Positions 25,393-36,095 of a stretch of 64,000 nt of DNA are shown in pieces. Position numbers and translations under genes: made by a program. The notes beneath the pieces are model-generated. The model saw only the letters and a program-made list of their open reading frames with translations, was not told where the DNA came from and searched no databases. This DNA comes from Alteromonas_F sp964429915 (GTDB taxonomy: Bacteria > Pseudomonadota > Gammaproteobacteria > Enterobacterales > Alteromonadaceae): assembly GCA_964429915.1 (NCBI GenBank), contig CAYSDZ010000003.1:62001-126000 (forward strand), in the 5' to 3' direction. The number at the start of each line of letters is the position of its first letter. Within the stretch, counting starts at the first letter, position 1.

Positions 25393-28128
25393 ATGAAATC
25401 GACCAAATTCTCACTCACTTTTTGTATAGCCATCGCAGTGGTATTGACTGCATGCTCAAAACCGAGCGTTGAGTCTTCCCTACAGTCGGCTCGCGATTAT
25501 GTATCGTCAAAAGAATATAACTCTGCCGTTATTGAATATAAAAATGTGTTGTTGCAACAACCCCGCGATTCGGAAGTAAGAATAGAACTGGGTAAGCTTT
25601 ATTTGCTACAAGGTCAATTTGACGAAGCGGAAAAAGAGTTAGAAAAAGCCTTAACAAATGGTGCGTCGCCTGAATTACTGATTGGCGCATTAGCCGCGTC
25701 AATTTATTATCAAGATGATTATCTAAGAGTCTTGAATCGCGTTGATCAATTGAATGAAGCCAAGGCGATCATTGATGCTCAAAGCGCTTATTTTTACTAT
25801 GCCTCAGAATTGAAATCGACAACGCAAAGCAAAGACAGTATTGCGCTTCCCAGTGACAAGCTCAGTGGTGATTATTTAACGATGGCTCGCGCCGTTGAAG
25901 CACTGGCTAACAATAATCCTGACGCGGCTCTTACGCTAAGCCAACAATTTTCCGACGAAACGGTTGAGCCTTTTGAAAAAGCCATGTTGGTTGCTACTGC
26001 ACACTCATTCTTAGGTGATAACGATCAGGCCATATTATCTTATCAAACTGCTTTAAGCGTGTATCAAACGTATTACCCTTTGCATTTTCTTTTAGCTGAG
26101 CGACTCATAAGCACTCGGCGAATTGAGGAAGCAGAAACGCGTATCAATACCCTTATCGAACTCAACCCTGCGAGTGCTTACGCTAATTACTTGCTGTCTA
26201 TTACCGAGTTATATCACGGAAATTTCGAACAAGCGTTACAAGCGGCTAACTTAGCGACACAAGGTGGTGTCAATACGCCTAGAGCTCACTTTATTGCTGG
26301 AGTGAGTGCGTACCAAACAGATCGGATTGAAGCCGCTTATAAAAACCTTATTATTGCAACGGCCCGTTTACCCAAAGACCATATTGCACAGCGCTTATTA
26401 GCAAAAGTCAGATTGGAATTGGGCTACGTCCAAGAATTGACAGAATCCATTGAAATTCTAGACGTCGAAGAAGACATTAGCGCACAAATCTATGCGCTTG
26501 CTGCTGTAAAAAGCTATAAGTTAAACGATAACGACAAAGCCGATAATTACATCAAAGAATCACTGAGCATTGCACCAGAAAACCCAGTGAGTTTACTCAG
26601 CAAGGGCTTAATTCAGTTTGAGCGTGGCGAAGAAGATGCCATAAACACCTTGAATCGAGTTATTGATATTGACCCTTCACTTAGCGAAGCATGGACGTAT
26701 AAAGCCATTGCTGAATACCGTAAGAGCGGTATTGAAGCTGCCATCGCTGTTACCAAAGAGTTTCAAAAGACACAGGAACTTGCTGGCATAATGTTAGAAG
26801 GCATACTTTATCTTCAAGATAAAAAAGAAGAAGAAGCGAAACGCGCGTTTGAACAAGCCTATAAGCTAGACCCGGATAATATCGAAATTGGTTACTACGT
26901 AATGATAGCCAACGCAAGATCCAATGAATCATTAACGGCCTTACGTGTTGCCGAAGAGCTTGTTAACAAAGCGCCCAATAATTTAGAAGTCATCATGGAT
27001 TATGTTAATTTATTAACATCGCAAAACAGAGATCCAATGAAGTACTTAACTCAGCGAATAAGCAAGCGACCAGAGTTAGCCGCTCCAGTTGCCGCAAAAG
27101 CTTACCTCTTGATGTTAGACGGAAAGCATGAAGAAGCGATACTGATAATAAAAGAAAGTACAGCGAAACCTAATTACAGCACCTACATGGCTCTGGGTGA
27201 GGCACTTTTAGATGCAAGGCGGCTTGAAGAAGCCGCTGAGAATTATAAAAACTGGACGCAGGCTTTTCCTTCCGACTCAAGAGCATGGTATCGCTACATC
27301 ATCACTTTACAACATTTAAGAAAGCACAGCGAAGCACTGGCCGCAGTCGAAGATGCACTTGTTTATTTTCCGTATAATCCAAAACTGACACTGTTGAAGG
27401 CACACTTTTTGGTATCTATGGGAGAAACAGAAAGCGCTCACTCGGTGCTTAAATCTATTTACTCTCAAAATCAAACCCTGCCAGAGTTTAAACAGATAAG
27501 CGGTACAGTTGCTTACAATCAAGGAAACTATGACGAAGCCTTCAACCTGCTGAACCAAGCCCATAACAGCAAACCTACGTTCAGTACAGCCGAGTTGTTG
27601 GCTTATACGTATGCAAAACTCAACAAGCCCAAGGAGGGAATGGCAGTACTGGAACAATACATAGATAAGCTTCCCAATGCTTACTATGAACGCCATATTG
27701 CGGCACAATTTGCATCAAACAATGATTTGCTTGAAGAAGCTATAAAACAATACGAAATTTTAGATGAAAATAATCCCGACAATTTCGCTGTGCTGAACAA
27801 CTTCGCCAATGTATTAGTGCGCGCCAATAAAATAGAAAAGGCCAGCAAACTGGCTCAGCAAGTCATAGAAATGCAACCTCAATCCCCCTATGCTTTGAGC
27901 ACTTTCGGGCTAATAAAAATGAATCAGGGTGAGCTTGATGTCGCGCAGCGTTATGTTGAACGCGCATTGCTAAAAGAGCCCAACAATTCTGAAATGTTGT
28001 TGCAACTCACTCAAATACTTCTCGCGAAAAACAATAAACTAGAGGCACGCACTTTGTTAGGGCGTATTACACCCAAAACAGACTACGAAAGAAAACTATT
28101 TAACCAAGTAAGAGAACAACTGAAATAA
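25393..28128 (+). CDS. prsT: PEP-CTERM system TPR-repeat lipoprotein PrsT
   Basis: Envelope lipoprotein of 911 residues made almost wholly of tetratricopeptide repeats (over 15 helical pairs; e.g. EVRIELGKLYLLQGQFDEAEK). A signal peptide ends with the lipobox LTAC, the lipidated residue being Cys21. Length and start match the PrsT family that occurs with XrtA in EPS-forming bacteria, where it is thought to be a scaffold in export or sorting. Its stop overlaps the next gene's ATG by one base (TAATG), indicating translational coupling. Confidence 0.9.
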   Translation: MKSTKFSLTFCIAIAVVLTACSKPSVESSLQSARDYVSSKEYNSAVIEYKNVLLQQPRDSEVRIELGKLYLLQGQFDEAEKELEKALTNGASPELLIGALAASIYYQDDYLRVLNRVDQLNEAKAIIDAQSAYFYYASELKSTTQSKDSIALPSDKLSGDYLTMARAVEALANNNPDAALTLSQQFSDETVEPFEKAMLVATAHSFLGDNDQAILSYQTALSVYQTYYPLHFLLAERLISTRRIEEAETRINTLIELNPASAYANYLLSITELYHGNFEQALQAANLATQGGVNTPRAHFIAGVSAYQTDRIEAAYKNLIIATARLPKDHIAQRLLAKVRLELGYVQELTESIEILDVEEDISAQIYALAAVKSYKLNDNDKADNYIKESLSIAPENPVSLLSKGLIQFERGEEDAINTLNRVIDIDPSLSEAWTYKAIAEYRKSGIEAAIAVTKEFQKTQELAGIMLEGILYLQDKKEEEAKRAFEQAYKLDPDNIEIGYYVMIANARSNESLTALRVAEELVNKAPNNLEVIMDYVNLLTSQNRDPMKYLTQRISKRPELAAPVAAKAYLLMLDGKHEEAILIIKESTAKPNYSTYMALGEALLDARRLEEAAENYKNWTQAFPSDSRAWYRYIITLQHLRKHSEALAAVEDALVYFPYNPKLTLLKAHFLVSMGETESAHSVLKSIYSQNQTLPEFKQISGTVAYNQGNYDEAFNLLNQAHNSKPTFSTAELLAYTYAKLNKPKEGMAVLEQYIDKLPNAYYERHIAAQFASNNDLLEEAIKQYEILDENNPDNFAVLNNFANVLVRANKIEKASKLAQQVIEMQPQSPYALSTFGLIKMNQGELDVAQRYVERALLKEPNNSEMLLQLTQILLAKNNKLEARTLLGRITPKTDYERKLFNQVREQLK

Positions 28129-29246
28129 TGGCTGACTACCATATTGTTTCTACCCCTATATCTTCTGTTGACGGGTTAAAAAACAAATGGACAAGGTTAA
28201 GCGATTTAATCAAAAACGAGAATGTATTTTTAGATTGGTTTTGGATAGGAAATTGGCTACGCCAAATATATCACCTTAAACCTATATTAATTGAATGTGT
28301 ACATAACGAAGAAACAGTAGGCTTGGGCGTTTGCTGTGAACATGTAAAACGAGTAAGCGGTGTCACGATTAAGCAAGGCTATTTGCATCGTTGCGGTATT
28401 GAACAATACGACCAACCATGGATAGAATTCAACCATTTCTTATGTGCCACCCAGCATCAACACCATTGTATTGCGGCTTTCTCAAATTGGATCCGTACAC
28501 AAGATATTGATGAGTGGCGCATTGCATTAGTCGATGAAAAAAGCGCATGGCTGAACGGAATATCCGACAATATCACTTGTGAAAGTACACAGGTGCCTGC
28601 TTACTTGACAAGTTTAAACGGTAATATTAATTCACTAGAAAACTACATTTCTACGCTTTCTGCAAATTCACGAAGCACATTAAGACGAGCCAAGAAGTAC
28701 ATCGAACTCACTTATGGTGATATCGATTATTCAGTGATTCAGGGGCAACTTGATGAGTCAGAAATGAATGAGCTGATGTTGTTACACAAACAACGCTGGC
28801 GAGAAGGCACTGAAAAAAGTGGTTTCCATAACCCTTCGTTTATTGATTTTCATCGTTACTTACAACAAAACCCAAACCACCCATTTCACATTGAAACGCT
28901 TGTTTTCAAAGCAGGCCAACTAACCTTAGGTTATCTGTACAATTTAGTCGGTAACAAGAATATAAAATTTTACCTATCAGCCATTAACTATAGTGACCAA
29001 CATAATCGATTCCAACCCGGATTGCTTATGCATGCAATGGCGATTGTTCATTTTGCGTCAGAGGGTTACACAGAATACGACTTTATGGGTGGAGACAGCC
29101 AGTATAAACGCAGTCTGTCAAACCATGCGTATCATTTATACGATATTACACTTCGACCCAGGACCCTGCGCAATGCTTATTTGCATTACCTACGAGGAAT
29201 AAAAAACCGATTATTCAGCGTTGGCAGACGACTAGGATTGCAGTAG
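28128..29246 (+). CDS. FemAB/GNAT-like acetyltransferase (CelD/BcsL type)
   Basis: Cytoplasmic protein of 372 residues with a GNAT-fold domain of the FemAB/CelD class. Recognisable parts are ENVFLDWFWIGNWLR near the start, SRSTLRRAKKYIE, LLHKQRWREG and the C-terminal FMGGDSQYKRSL block that closes the acyl-binding core. It may acylate EPS sugars or a lipid-linked precursor. It is translationally coupled to prsT. A second FemAB-like gene is at 34.98 kb. Confidence 0.8.
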   Translation: MADYHIVSTPISSVDGLKNKWTRLSDLIKNENVFLDWFWIGNWLRQIYHLKPILIECVHNEETVGLGVCCEHVKRVSGVTIKQGYLHRCGIEQYDQPWIEFNHFLCATQHQHHCIAAFSNWIRTQDIDEWRIALVDEKSAWLNGISDNITCESTQVPAYLTSLNGNINSLENYISTLSANSRSTLRRAKKYIELTYGDIDYSVIQGQLDESEMNELMLLHKQRWREGTEKSGFHNPSFIDFHRYLQQNPNHPFHIETLVFKAGQLTLGYLYNLVGNKNIKFYLSAINYSDQHNRFQPGLLMHAMAIVHFASEGYTEYDFMGGDSQYKRSLSNHAYHLYDITLRPRTLRNAYLHYLRGIKNRLFSVGRRLGLQ

Positions 29247-29247
29247 A

Positions 29248-31897
29248 GTGTCACTAATTTTTGAGACTAAACTTCTAAGACGAATATTGAAAAGGGCTCG
29301 TTATTTTCACATTAACCAACACGGAAGATAAAGCCACATCGCTGACTAACATAGAGTTGGGCATTCCCATTGCTAATAGTACATTTTGGCATGGTGATTC
29401 CTACTATATAGAAGATTCAAAAGGCAATCGCATCACCGATGTTTTGTGTGACCCGATAGCGTACTGGCCTAACAAAAGCATTAAATGGTTGAATGTGCGT
29501 TTTGCTTCATCCTTTAAGCCAAAAGAAACACGAGAATGTAAACTTTTAAGTGGTACAGCAACATTGCCACCTGAATTGCAGACTTGCTGGCAAGAAACCA
29601 ATGAGCAGCTCATTATCGAAAGCCCCTCTGGCAAACTGGTTTTCTCAAAAGCAAGCTTACTCGCCATTGAACAATCTCATCTAACAGCAGAAGGCTTAAT
29701 ACTGCAAAACAGCGATAAGCAACAACATCGCCCTTCTGTCACAGACTTCAGTTACCAAGCCAAACATAATGGCAAAGATTATCTCTACGTAGATATTCAA
29801 CAGCAAGGTCTATGTAAAGTGAATGACCAAGTGTTTTTGCATATAGTTTGTGATATATCAGTTTCCATTAAGTCCGGTGAAATACGCTTTACGTGCAGTA
29901 TTCACAACCCAAAAGCGGCAAAACATGCCGATGGTAAATGGGACTTGGGCGACGAAAATAGCGCTTACTTTGCTGCGATTAATTGGCTTGTTAGGCCATA
30001 TTCCAAAGAAATCCCAATCGCTATCGAGCTGTGTGATTCGCAAACAGATTGGCCCATAGATGAGAACAGTAAGGTATCTCTTCACCAAGCTTCCAGTGGC
30101 GAAGATCATTGGCAAAACCCAATTCACGTTACCAAAGATAATACAGTGAATTTGCCATTTCGTGGGTATCAGCTTCAGCTAAACACGATTCAGCATGAAG
30201 GTAGACATGCTCAGCCTAAGCTGCATTTCGGTGGTGCTCATAAACAAGAGGACGGTGTATCCTCTATTCTCGACACCACTATTCTCGATATCGGCGAATT
30301 TTGGCAGAACTTTCCTTCTTCGATTATTGCGGAGAATAAGACGCTTTCAGTAAGCGTATTAGGCTCGGAACTCGGTCCTCAAACAGAATTACAACCTGGT
30401 GAACAGAAAACGCGAACTTGGACGCTTTCCACCTCCAAACACCCTAAAGTATCCGTACAAGCATCGTTAGATGCACACTATGTTGCTCAGACAGGCGTTA
30501 TATTTAGCCACCAGCAAGATAAAGATAGCGAACCACTTCAAGCATTGATAAAAGCTGGCCTACACGGTGAGCGTAACTTTTTTAATAAGCGAAAAAAAAG
30601 CGACAGTTACGGTTGGAGACACTTTGGTGAGCTACATGCGGACCATGAAACAGCGCAACAACCTGATGCTGAATATTTTGTATCGCATTACAATAATCAA
30701 TACGACCCTATTTATGGCTTTTTAGTGCAATGGCTTAAAACAGGAGAACACCAATGGTTTGAGTTGGCTGATAACTTAGCCAAGCATGTTGCTGACATCG
30801 ACGTCTATCACACTGAGCTAGATAAACCCGACTATTCTGGGGGGTTATTTTGGCACACCGACCATTACGTGCAAGCCTATACCGCCACACATAGAACTTA
30901 CTCCGTACATCAACCCTCCAATGTGTACGACGACCATGCCGGTGGGGGAGGACCAGGCGGACAGCATTGCTATACTCAAGGTTTAACATTGCATTATTTA
31001 TTTACTGGGTATAGGCCATCACGTGAAGCCACCTTAAAAATTGCCAAGTGGGTCGAAACATTATATGAAGGTGACAACAGCTTACTGAGCCTCGCCTTTG
31101 CTGTTAAAAATCGCCATCGGAGCGATTTGAAAAACATTTTTACTGGTCGCTATCCTCTCGACAGAGGTACAGGCAACTATATTCAAGCTTTACTAGACAG
31201 CTACGAATTAAATAGCAGGCCATCATCGCTATCAAAAGTGGAACGCGTTATTTGTGCGACCATTTCTGCGTCTGACGATATCAGTGACAGACAATTTAAT
31301 GATGTGGAAAATACTTGGTTTTATACCGTTTTTTTACAAGCCGTATGTCGTTATCTCAGTGTCAGTGCCTCAACGGCAATGGAGCATGCACCGTACCAAA
31401 ATCAAATACTGGGTGCGTTTTTACATTATGTGAACTGGATGATAGAGAATGAATACCTTTATCTAGATAAACCTGAGATATTAGAATTTCCAAATCAAAC
31501 ATGGACGGCGCAAGATTTACGCAAAGTGTGCATTATGAGTTTTGCGGCACCGTTTTTGACGGACCCACAAAACCAGAAAGCTAACGATAACTTAGACGCA
31601 TGGTTGACGGGCATCATACAACGCTTAAGCAATCACTCGGAAGCTAGCACAACGCGTGTACTGTGCTTACTTATGCAAAATGCACACATTCATGATTATG
31701 CGCAAGCTGGAAAGCAAGTTTATCGCCACTATAACTCAAGTAAAGCCAGCGTATCGTCTGCAATAACACCGGAAGCGCCTCCATCATTTTATTCACAAAT
31801 AGTAAAAACACTGAAAACCACATCGTTTTCTAAAGAACGCCGTGCTTTGCTTAGGCGATTTCCGCAGTTGAGCAAATGGCTAGGAGAATTGAGGTAA
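29248..31897 (+). CDS. RIFT-barrel polysaccharide-active protein (apparent frameshift near the start)
   Basis: Large protein (846 residues from the first in-frame TTG at 29357) similar to the YetA/exo-rhamnogalacturonan-lyase-like families. It has an N-terminal RIFT barrel (GIPIANSTFW, WPNKSIKWLNVRF) and, from about residue 430, a helical toroid domain (YGWRHFGELH, DPIYGFLVQWLK, HAGGGGPGGQHCYTQG). It has no signal peptide, so it acts in the cytoplasm unless the true N-terminus differs. The open frame starts at 29291 and has no ATG/GTG/TTG before 29357; domain-like sequence (IFTLTNTEDKATS) is read upstream of it. GTG 29248, with AGGA 10 bp before, opens a +1 frame that joins near 29290. Confidence 0.72.
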
Positions 31898-32856
31898 TGG
31901 CAAGCGTCTCTTTTGTTATCCCTCATAAAGGACGGGATGATATGCTAATTCAAACACTGGATAGCATTGTTGCGCTTGACAAAAAAAGTTGCGACGTCGA
32001 AGTAATTTTAGTCAGTCAAAACGAACGCGCATCGGAAGCGACCCTAGCATTTCAAGCTAAAATAAACCTTCGTATTCTATATAACAAAGATGATACAACC
32101 ATTTCCACAAGTAGAAACATGGGAGTGCGCCAAGCATCTGGCGAATATTTAGCGTTTCTTGACGCAGATATCCAGTTAGCTCCAAACTGGTTAGAAGAAA
32201 TGCGTTATTGTTTGTCTCATCACAACGCTGTGCTGGTAAGTGCCATGCAAAAAGACAGCAAAACAGCGCCTCCTCTAGAGCGCATCAGAACGGTATTGAG
32301 TAACGCGGTAATCGATGACTATGTAACCTTTCTTCCTGGCCGAAACCTGTTTCTTTCTAAGCAGGTTTTTGAACAAGTGGGTGGGTTTCCAGAACATCTT
32401 ATTACTTGTGAAGACTACTATTTTACCGAGCGTGTTGCCGCTATTGGTAACTTGTTCTACACAAGTCGCACACACTACGTACACATTGGCGAAGACAAAG
32501 CCTTTCGACCCATGTTTAAAAAAGAAATATGGCGTGGTCAATCTAACCTAGCATCAATCAGTGGCAGAAATGTGCCTCTTCGTGAATGGCCTTCGTTTTT
32601 TGTTCCCATGGTGCCGCCTACTGGAGTACTAATGGCAATAATATTATTAATTTTAGGATTCAGCGGTATGGCTACCGCTTGTTTAATCGTGGCAATCCTT
32701 CCTATACTTGCGTATGCTTTTCGATTAAAACGCATTGGCAAAAACCAAGTAAGCTTAAAACATTGTTTAGGGTTTTACTTAGTGTACTTTCCAGCCAGAG
32801 CCATTGGCACTATAGCTGGAATGTTTTCTGGCATATCAACGAGTTCTCATAAATAG
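31897..32856 (+). CDS. Glycosyltransferase family 2
   Basis: GT-A glycosyltransferase, about 319 residues, with C-terminal hydrophobic helices (residues about 230-310). The N-terminus has SVSFVIPHKGRDD, the acid motif ISTSRNMGVRQASGEYLAFLD and DADIQ as the metal-binding Asp pair. The start is the ATG at 31897, which overlaps the preceding stop as TAATG after AGGAG; the frame opens upstream at 31876. Donor and acceptor are unknown. It belongs to the long plus-strand EPS operon. Confidence 0.87.
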   Translation: MASVSFVIPHKGRDDMLIQTLDSIVALDKKSCDVEVILVSQNERASEATLAFQAKINLRILYNKDDTTISTSRNMGVRQASGEYLAFLDADIQLAPNWLEEMRYCLSHHNAVLVSAMQKDSKTAPPLERIRTVLSNAVIDDYVTFLPGRNLFLSKQVFEQVGGFPEHLITCEDYYFTERVAAIGNLFYTSRTHYVHIGEDKAFRPMFKKEIWRGQSNLASISGRNVPLREWPSFFVPMVPPTGVLMAIILLILGFSGMATACLIVAILPILAYAFRLKRIGKNQVSLKHCLGFYLVYFPARAIGTIAGMFSGISTSSHK

Positions 32857-33963
32857 ATGAAAGTATTACAATTTATTTGTTCAACCGGCTTCTACGGAGC
32901 TGAAAGATGGGTACTGGCGCTCGCCAAACATCTGCCAGACCTTGTTGACAATCAGCTAGTTGTAACCTTAGAGCCTGGCACAGAAGACTTAGAATTGGTA
33001 AAACATTTTTCATCGCTCGGTCAAACCCACGCGCTACCAATGAAAGGCAGGTTCGACTTTTCTGTCGTTAATAAACTGGCTGATCTCATCAAAGAAAATC
33101 AAATAGATATATTACACACCCACGGATATAAGTCGGATATCCTCGGTGTATGGGCAGCCAGAAAGGCAAATATCCCTTGTGTTGTTACCCCTCACGGCTT
33201 TGAAAATGCTGACGATATAAAGTTGCGCTTGTTTATATGGGCAGGATGCCAAGCTATGCGCTTTGCGACAAAAGTCGTGCCCCTGTCGCCACAGTTAATG
33301 GAAGACGTGAAAAAATTTAATATCGCGCCCGAAAAATTGAGCTACATACAAAATGGTGTCGATTTATCCGAAGTCGAGACCGTAAGACAAACGAAAACAC
33401 CCAAACCCGAAGACGCAGATAAGATCATTGGGTTTGTGGGTCAAATGATAAGCCGAAAGAATATCACCGCATTGTTAGATACCTTCGATCAGCTTTACAC
33501 TACCCGAAAGAATATAAAATTAGTCTTGTTAGGTGACGGCGAAGACAGGCCCTCTCTTGAGGAATACGCGTCGAAACTCGATAGCCATAGCGCAATAGCC
33601 TTTTTGGGTTTTCGGCAAGACAGATTGGAACAACTGCGTGATTTTGACCTATTTGTTATGAGCTCGACATTAGAGGGTATTCCTCGTTGTCTTATGGAAG
33701 CGTGCGCAATGGAAATTCCAGTTAGTGCCTATGACATCGCTGGCATCGATCAGCTAATTACTCACCAAGAAACAGGTCTACTTGCCCCGTTGCACGATAA
33801 AGCGCAGCTATTAGAGGATTGGCAACGCTTACTCGATGACACTGAATACGCGGCAACGTTGGCCCAAAATGCAAAACGATTTGTTGAACAGCATTTTTCT
33901 GCGCAACGGATGGCAAATGAATACATGCAGTTATTTCAAGGTTTGCTTGGAGACAGCAAATAA
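32857..33963 (+). CDS. Glycosyltransferase family 4
   Basis: GT-B glycosyltransferase of 368 residues. The N-terminal donor-side motifs STGFYGAERWVLALAK and HTHGYKSDILGV and the C-terminal MISRKNITALLDTFD, EGIPRCLMEACAMEIPV with the E(x7)E pattern are characteristic. It starts directly (0 bp) after the upstream gene, so it is co-translated. It probably adds a sugar to the lipid-linked EPS repeat. Confidence 0.9.
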   Translation: MKVLQFICSTGFYGAERWVLALAKHLPDLVDNQLVVTLEPGTEDLELVKHFSSLGQTHALPMKGRFDFSVVNKLADLIKENQIDILHTHGYKSDILGVWAARKANIPCVVTPHGFENADDIKLRLFIWAGCQAMRFATKVVPLSPQLMEDVKKFNIAPEKLSYIQNGVDLSEVETVRQTKTPKPEDADKIIGFVGQMISRKNITALLDTFDQLYTTRKNIKLVLLGDGEDRPSLEEYASKLDSHSAIAFLGFRQDRLEQLRDFDLFVMSSTLEGIPRCLMEACAMEIPVSAYDIAGIDQLITHQETGLLAPLHDKAQLLEDWQRLLDDTEYAATLAQNAKRFVEQHFSAQRMANEYMQLFQGLLGDSK

Positions 33964-33974
33964 ATGGTAAATGA

Positions 33975-34997
33975 ATGATGGCCAAGCAGGATGCTATTTT
34001 TGTGCTCAGTGTGGACACAGAAGAAGAATGGATCTGGGAAAATGAATTTCCCGATCACAATTTTTCGGTTAATAACGTAAGCAAATTACCAGACTTTCAA
34101 TCTTTTTGTGACAGTCTGGGTATACGCACCACCTATTTTGTTGATTATGCGGTTGCCAACGATCCACGCGCAAAAGACATTGTTAAAGACATTAGCCTTC
34201 ATCGTAGTTGCGAAATAGGCGCGCATTTACATCCTTGGTGTAATCCCCCTTACTTTGGAAAAACAACAGAGTTTGAATCGCATTGTTTAAATTTGCCCAC
34301 TGAGCAAGTCGCTTCAAAGCTCGATGCCTTAACAGAACGACTTGTCACCGAATTTGGTCGCACGCCTACGTCGTTTAGGAGTGGACGGTGGGGAATTGAC
34401 GGCAGAATACTTAAGCTGTTGTCTACTAGAGGTTACAAAGTCGATTCTAGCGTTTATCCATTCTACGAAAATGAGTATTTCAGCTGTAAGGGTGCACCCA
34501 CTTTTCCGTACTGGCCCGACTATCGTAATTCTCTTACGCTTGGTGTACAAAGAGACATACTCGAAATTCCCGTATCAGCAGGCTTTAACAGAGTGAATTT
34601 TGGCTGTGCTGAAAAAATTCACTCTTGTTTGGCAACCTACCTTGGTTGGACAAAAGCCGTTGGTTTTTTGTGGCATACTAATGCCTTAAAGAAGCTTTAT
34701 TTGAGTCCAGAACTCACCAATACTAACGATATGTGCTCCTTAGTGAAAACCTGTTTACGCAATCAACACCCTGTTATTCATATGTATTTACACAGTTCGA
34801 GTTTAATTGATGGGGCCACTGGCTTACTCGATAAAAGAAACGCCTATACGCTGATATGTGAACGCATTAAAGGCACACTAGCCTATTTGAAACAACATGC
34901 ACATGTGAGTTTTGCAACGGTAACAGAAGCGTCGGGATTACTGCAACAAGCAACAAAACCTGCCTCAATTTTAAAATGGGAAAAAGAAACAGCGTGA
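33975..34997 (+). CDS. Polysaccharide deacetylase-like protein
   Basis: Carbohydrate esterase-like protein of 340 residues. It starts with FVLSVDTEEEW, whose Asp-Thr pair resembles the metal and catalytic base site of NodB-type domains, and contains CEIGAHLHPW (metal His residues) and the C-terminal HMYLHSSSL. There is no signal peptide, so it may act on lipid-linked sugars at the cytoplasmic face or be exported by another route. Two ATG codons are adjacent at the start. A second deacetylase of the XrtA type is at 54.2 kb. Confidence 0.82.
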   Translation: MMAKQDAIFVLSVDTEEEWIWENEFPDHNFSVNNVSKLPDFQSFCDSLGIRTTYFVDYAVANDPRAKDIVKDISLHRSCEIGAHLHPWCNPPYFGKTTEFESHCLNLPTEQVASKLDALTERLVTEFGRTPTSFRSGRWGIDGRILKLLSTRGYKVDSSVYPFYENEYFSCKGAPTFPYWPDYRNSLTLGVQRDILEIPVSAGFNRVNFGCAEKIHSCLATYLGWTKAVGFLWHTNALKKLYLSPELTNTNDMCSLVKTCLRNQHPVIHMYLHSSSLIDGATGLLDKRNAYTLICERIKGTLAYLKQHAHVSFATVTEASGLLQQATKPASILKWEKETA

Positions 34998-36085
34998 CTG
35001 ACAACACTTTTACCCTTCGGTTAGCCAATGACACCGATGCTCTTAAATGGGATGACTTTGTCGAAAACCATCCTCAAGCGTCTCCTTACCATAGAATGGC
35101 TTGGTTACACGCAGTTAAAAAAAGCTATGGATTTGACCCTATGCCAATCGTGGCAGAATGTGACCAAACAAAAAAATTTAAAGGCATATTACCAGTTGTA
35201 AGACTGACAACACCGCTTAAAGGCGCCTCACTGTGCGCGCTCCCTTATTGTGATTTTGGTGGCCCCTTAGTTTCTGTGTCTGAGTCTGAGTCTGAGTCTG
35301 ACGTTCAGTCAAAAATAGTTGAATTTGCAGTTCAACTACTCAAAAGCGAAAACGCCAGCTATTTAGAGGTGCGAACATGTGCGCACGATGAAGACACCAA
35401 CAACGAACTGGCTGGACAAAAAGTCAGAATGCTTCTCGAATTACCTGACAGCGCAGACACTTTGCTAGCATCGTTCAAAAGTAAATTACGCAGTCAAATC
35501 CGCAAAGCAGAAAAAAATGGATTAAGCTATAAAATAGGCAACAACGCGCAATTACTCGAAGACTTTTACCGCGTTTACTGCATTAATATGCGTGATTTAG
35601 GCTCTCCGGCCCATCACAAAGATTGGTTTTCTGAGATTACTGCGTGTTACGGAGAAAACGCCATAATCAGTGTGGTTTATCATGACAGCTTGCCCATTGG
35701 GGGTGGAATTGTACTGTTAAACAAATATATTGCTGCGATCCCGTGGGCGTCTACGATCCAAGCATATAACAAGCTTGCTCCCAACATGCTTTTGTATTGG
35801 TCGTTACTGGCGTATTGTGCCGACAAACAAATACACACCTTCGACTTTGGTCGCTCTACCTATAACGAAGGAACATACAAATTCAAAAAGCAATGGGGCG
35901 CAACACCAAGGCGTTTAAATTGGGAATGCTATCAGAAAGACGGCACTCTTGTAGCGCAAGAAGGAGCTGGTGGTTCTAGCTCAAACTCATCCTTGAGAGA
36001 AACGGTAGAAACAGTGTGGCGAAAGCTTCCCTTGCCTCTTACTGTTTTTATTGGCGGCAAAATACGAAAATATATTAGTTTGTAG
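34976..36085 (+). CDS. FemAB-type protein associated with PEP-CTERM system
   Basis: GNAT/FemAB protein of up to 369 residues, matching the exosortase-associated FemAB family. The conserved region LLASFKSKLRSQIRKAEKNG (about 161-180) and the end block FDFGRSTYNEGTYKFKKQWG are present. It probably transfers an acyl or amino-acid group. The start is not settled: ATG 34976 overlaps the deacetylase by 22 bp, and GTG 34994 overlaps by 4 bp (GTGA). A repeat in the gene gives SESESESD (see the repeat entry). Confidence 0.85.
   Translation: MGKRNSVTDNTFTLRLANDTDALKWDDFVENHPQASPYHRMAWLHAVKKSYGFDPMPIVAECDQTKKFKGILPVVRLTTPLKGASLCALPYCDFGGPLVSVSESESESDVQSKIVEFAVQLLKSENASYLEVRTCAHDEDTNNELAGQKVRMLLELPDSADTLLASFKSKLRSQIRKAEKNGLSYKIGNNAQLLEDFYRVYCINMRDLGSPAHHKDWFSEITACYGENAIISVVYHDSLPIGGGIVLLNKYIAAIPWASTIQAYNKLAPNMLLYWSLLAYCADKQIHTFDFGRSTYNEGTYKFKKQWGATPRRLNWECYQKDGTLVAQEGAGGSSSNSSLRETVETVWRKLPLPLTVFIGGKIRKYISL
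35278..35301 (+). repeat. Hexanucleotide tandem repeat
   Basis: Four exact copies of GTCTGA in a row inside the FemAB gene, encoding alternating Ser and Glu. Gain or loss of units would stay in frame. Confidence 0.8.
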
Positions 36086-36095
36086 GATAATAAAA

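Noticed and set aside
27316..27708. 130-codon frame opposite prsT
   Set aside because: Antisense shadow of the TPR repeats; no start signal.
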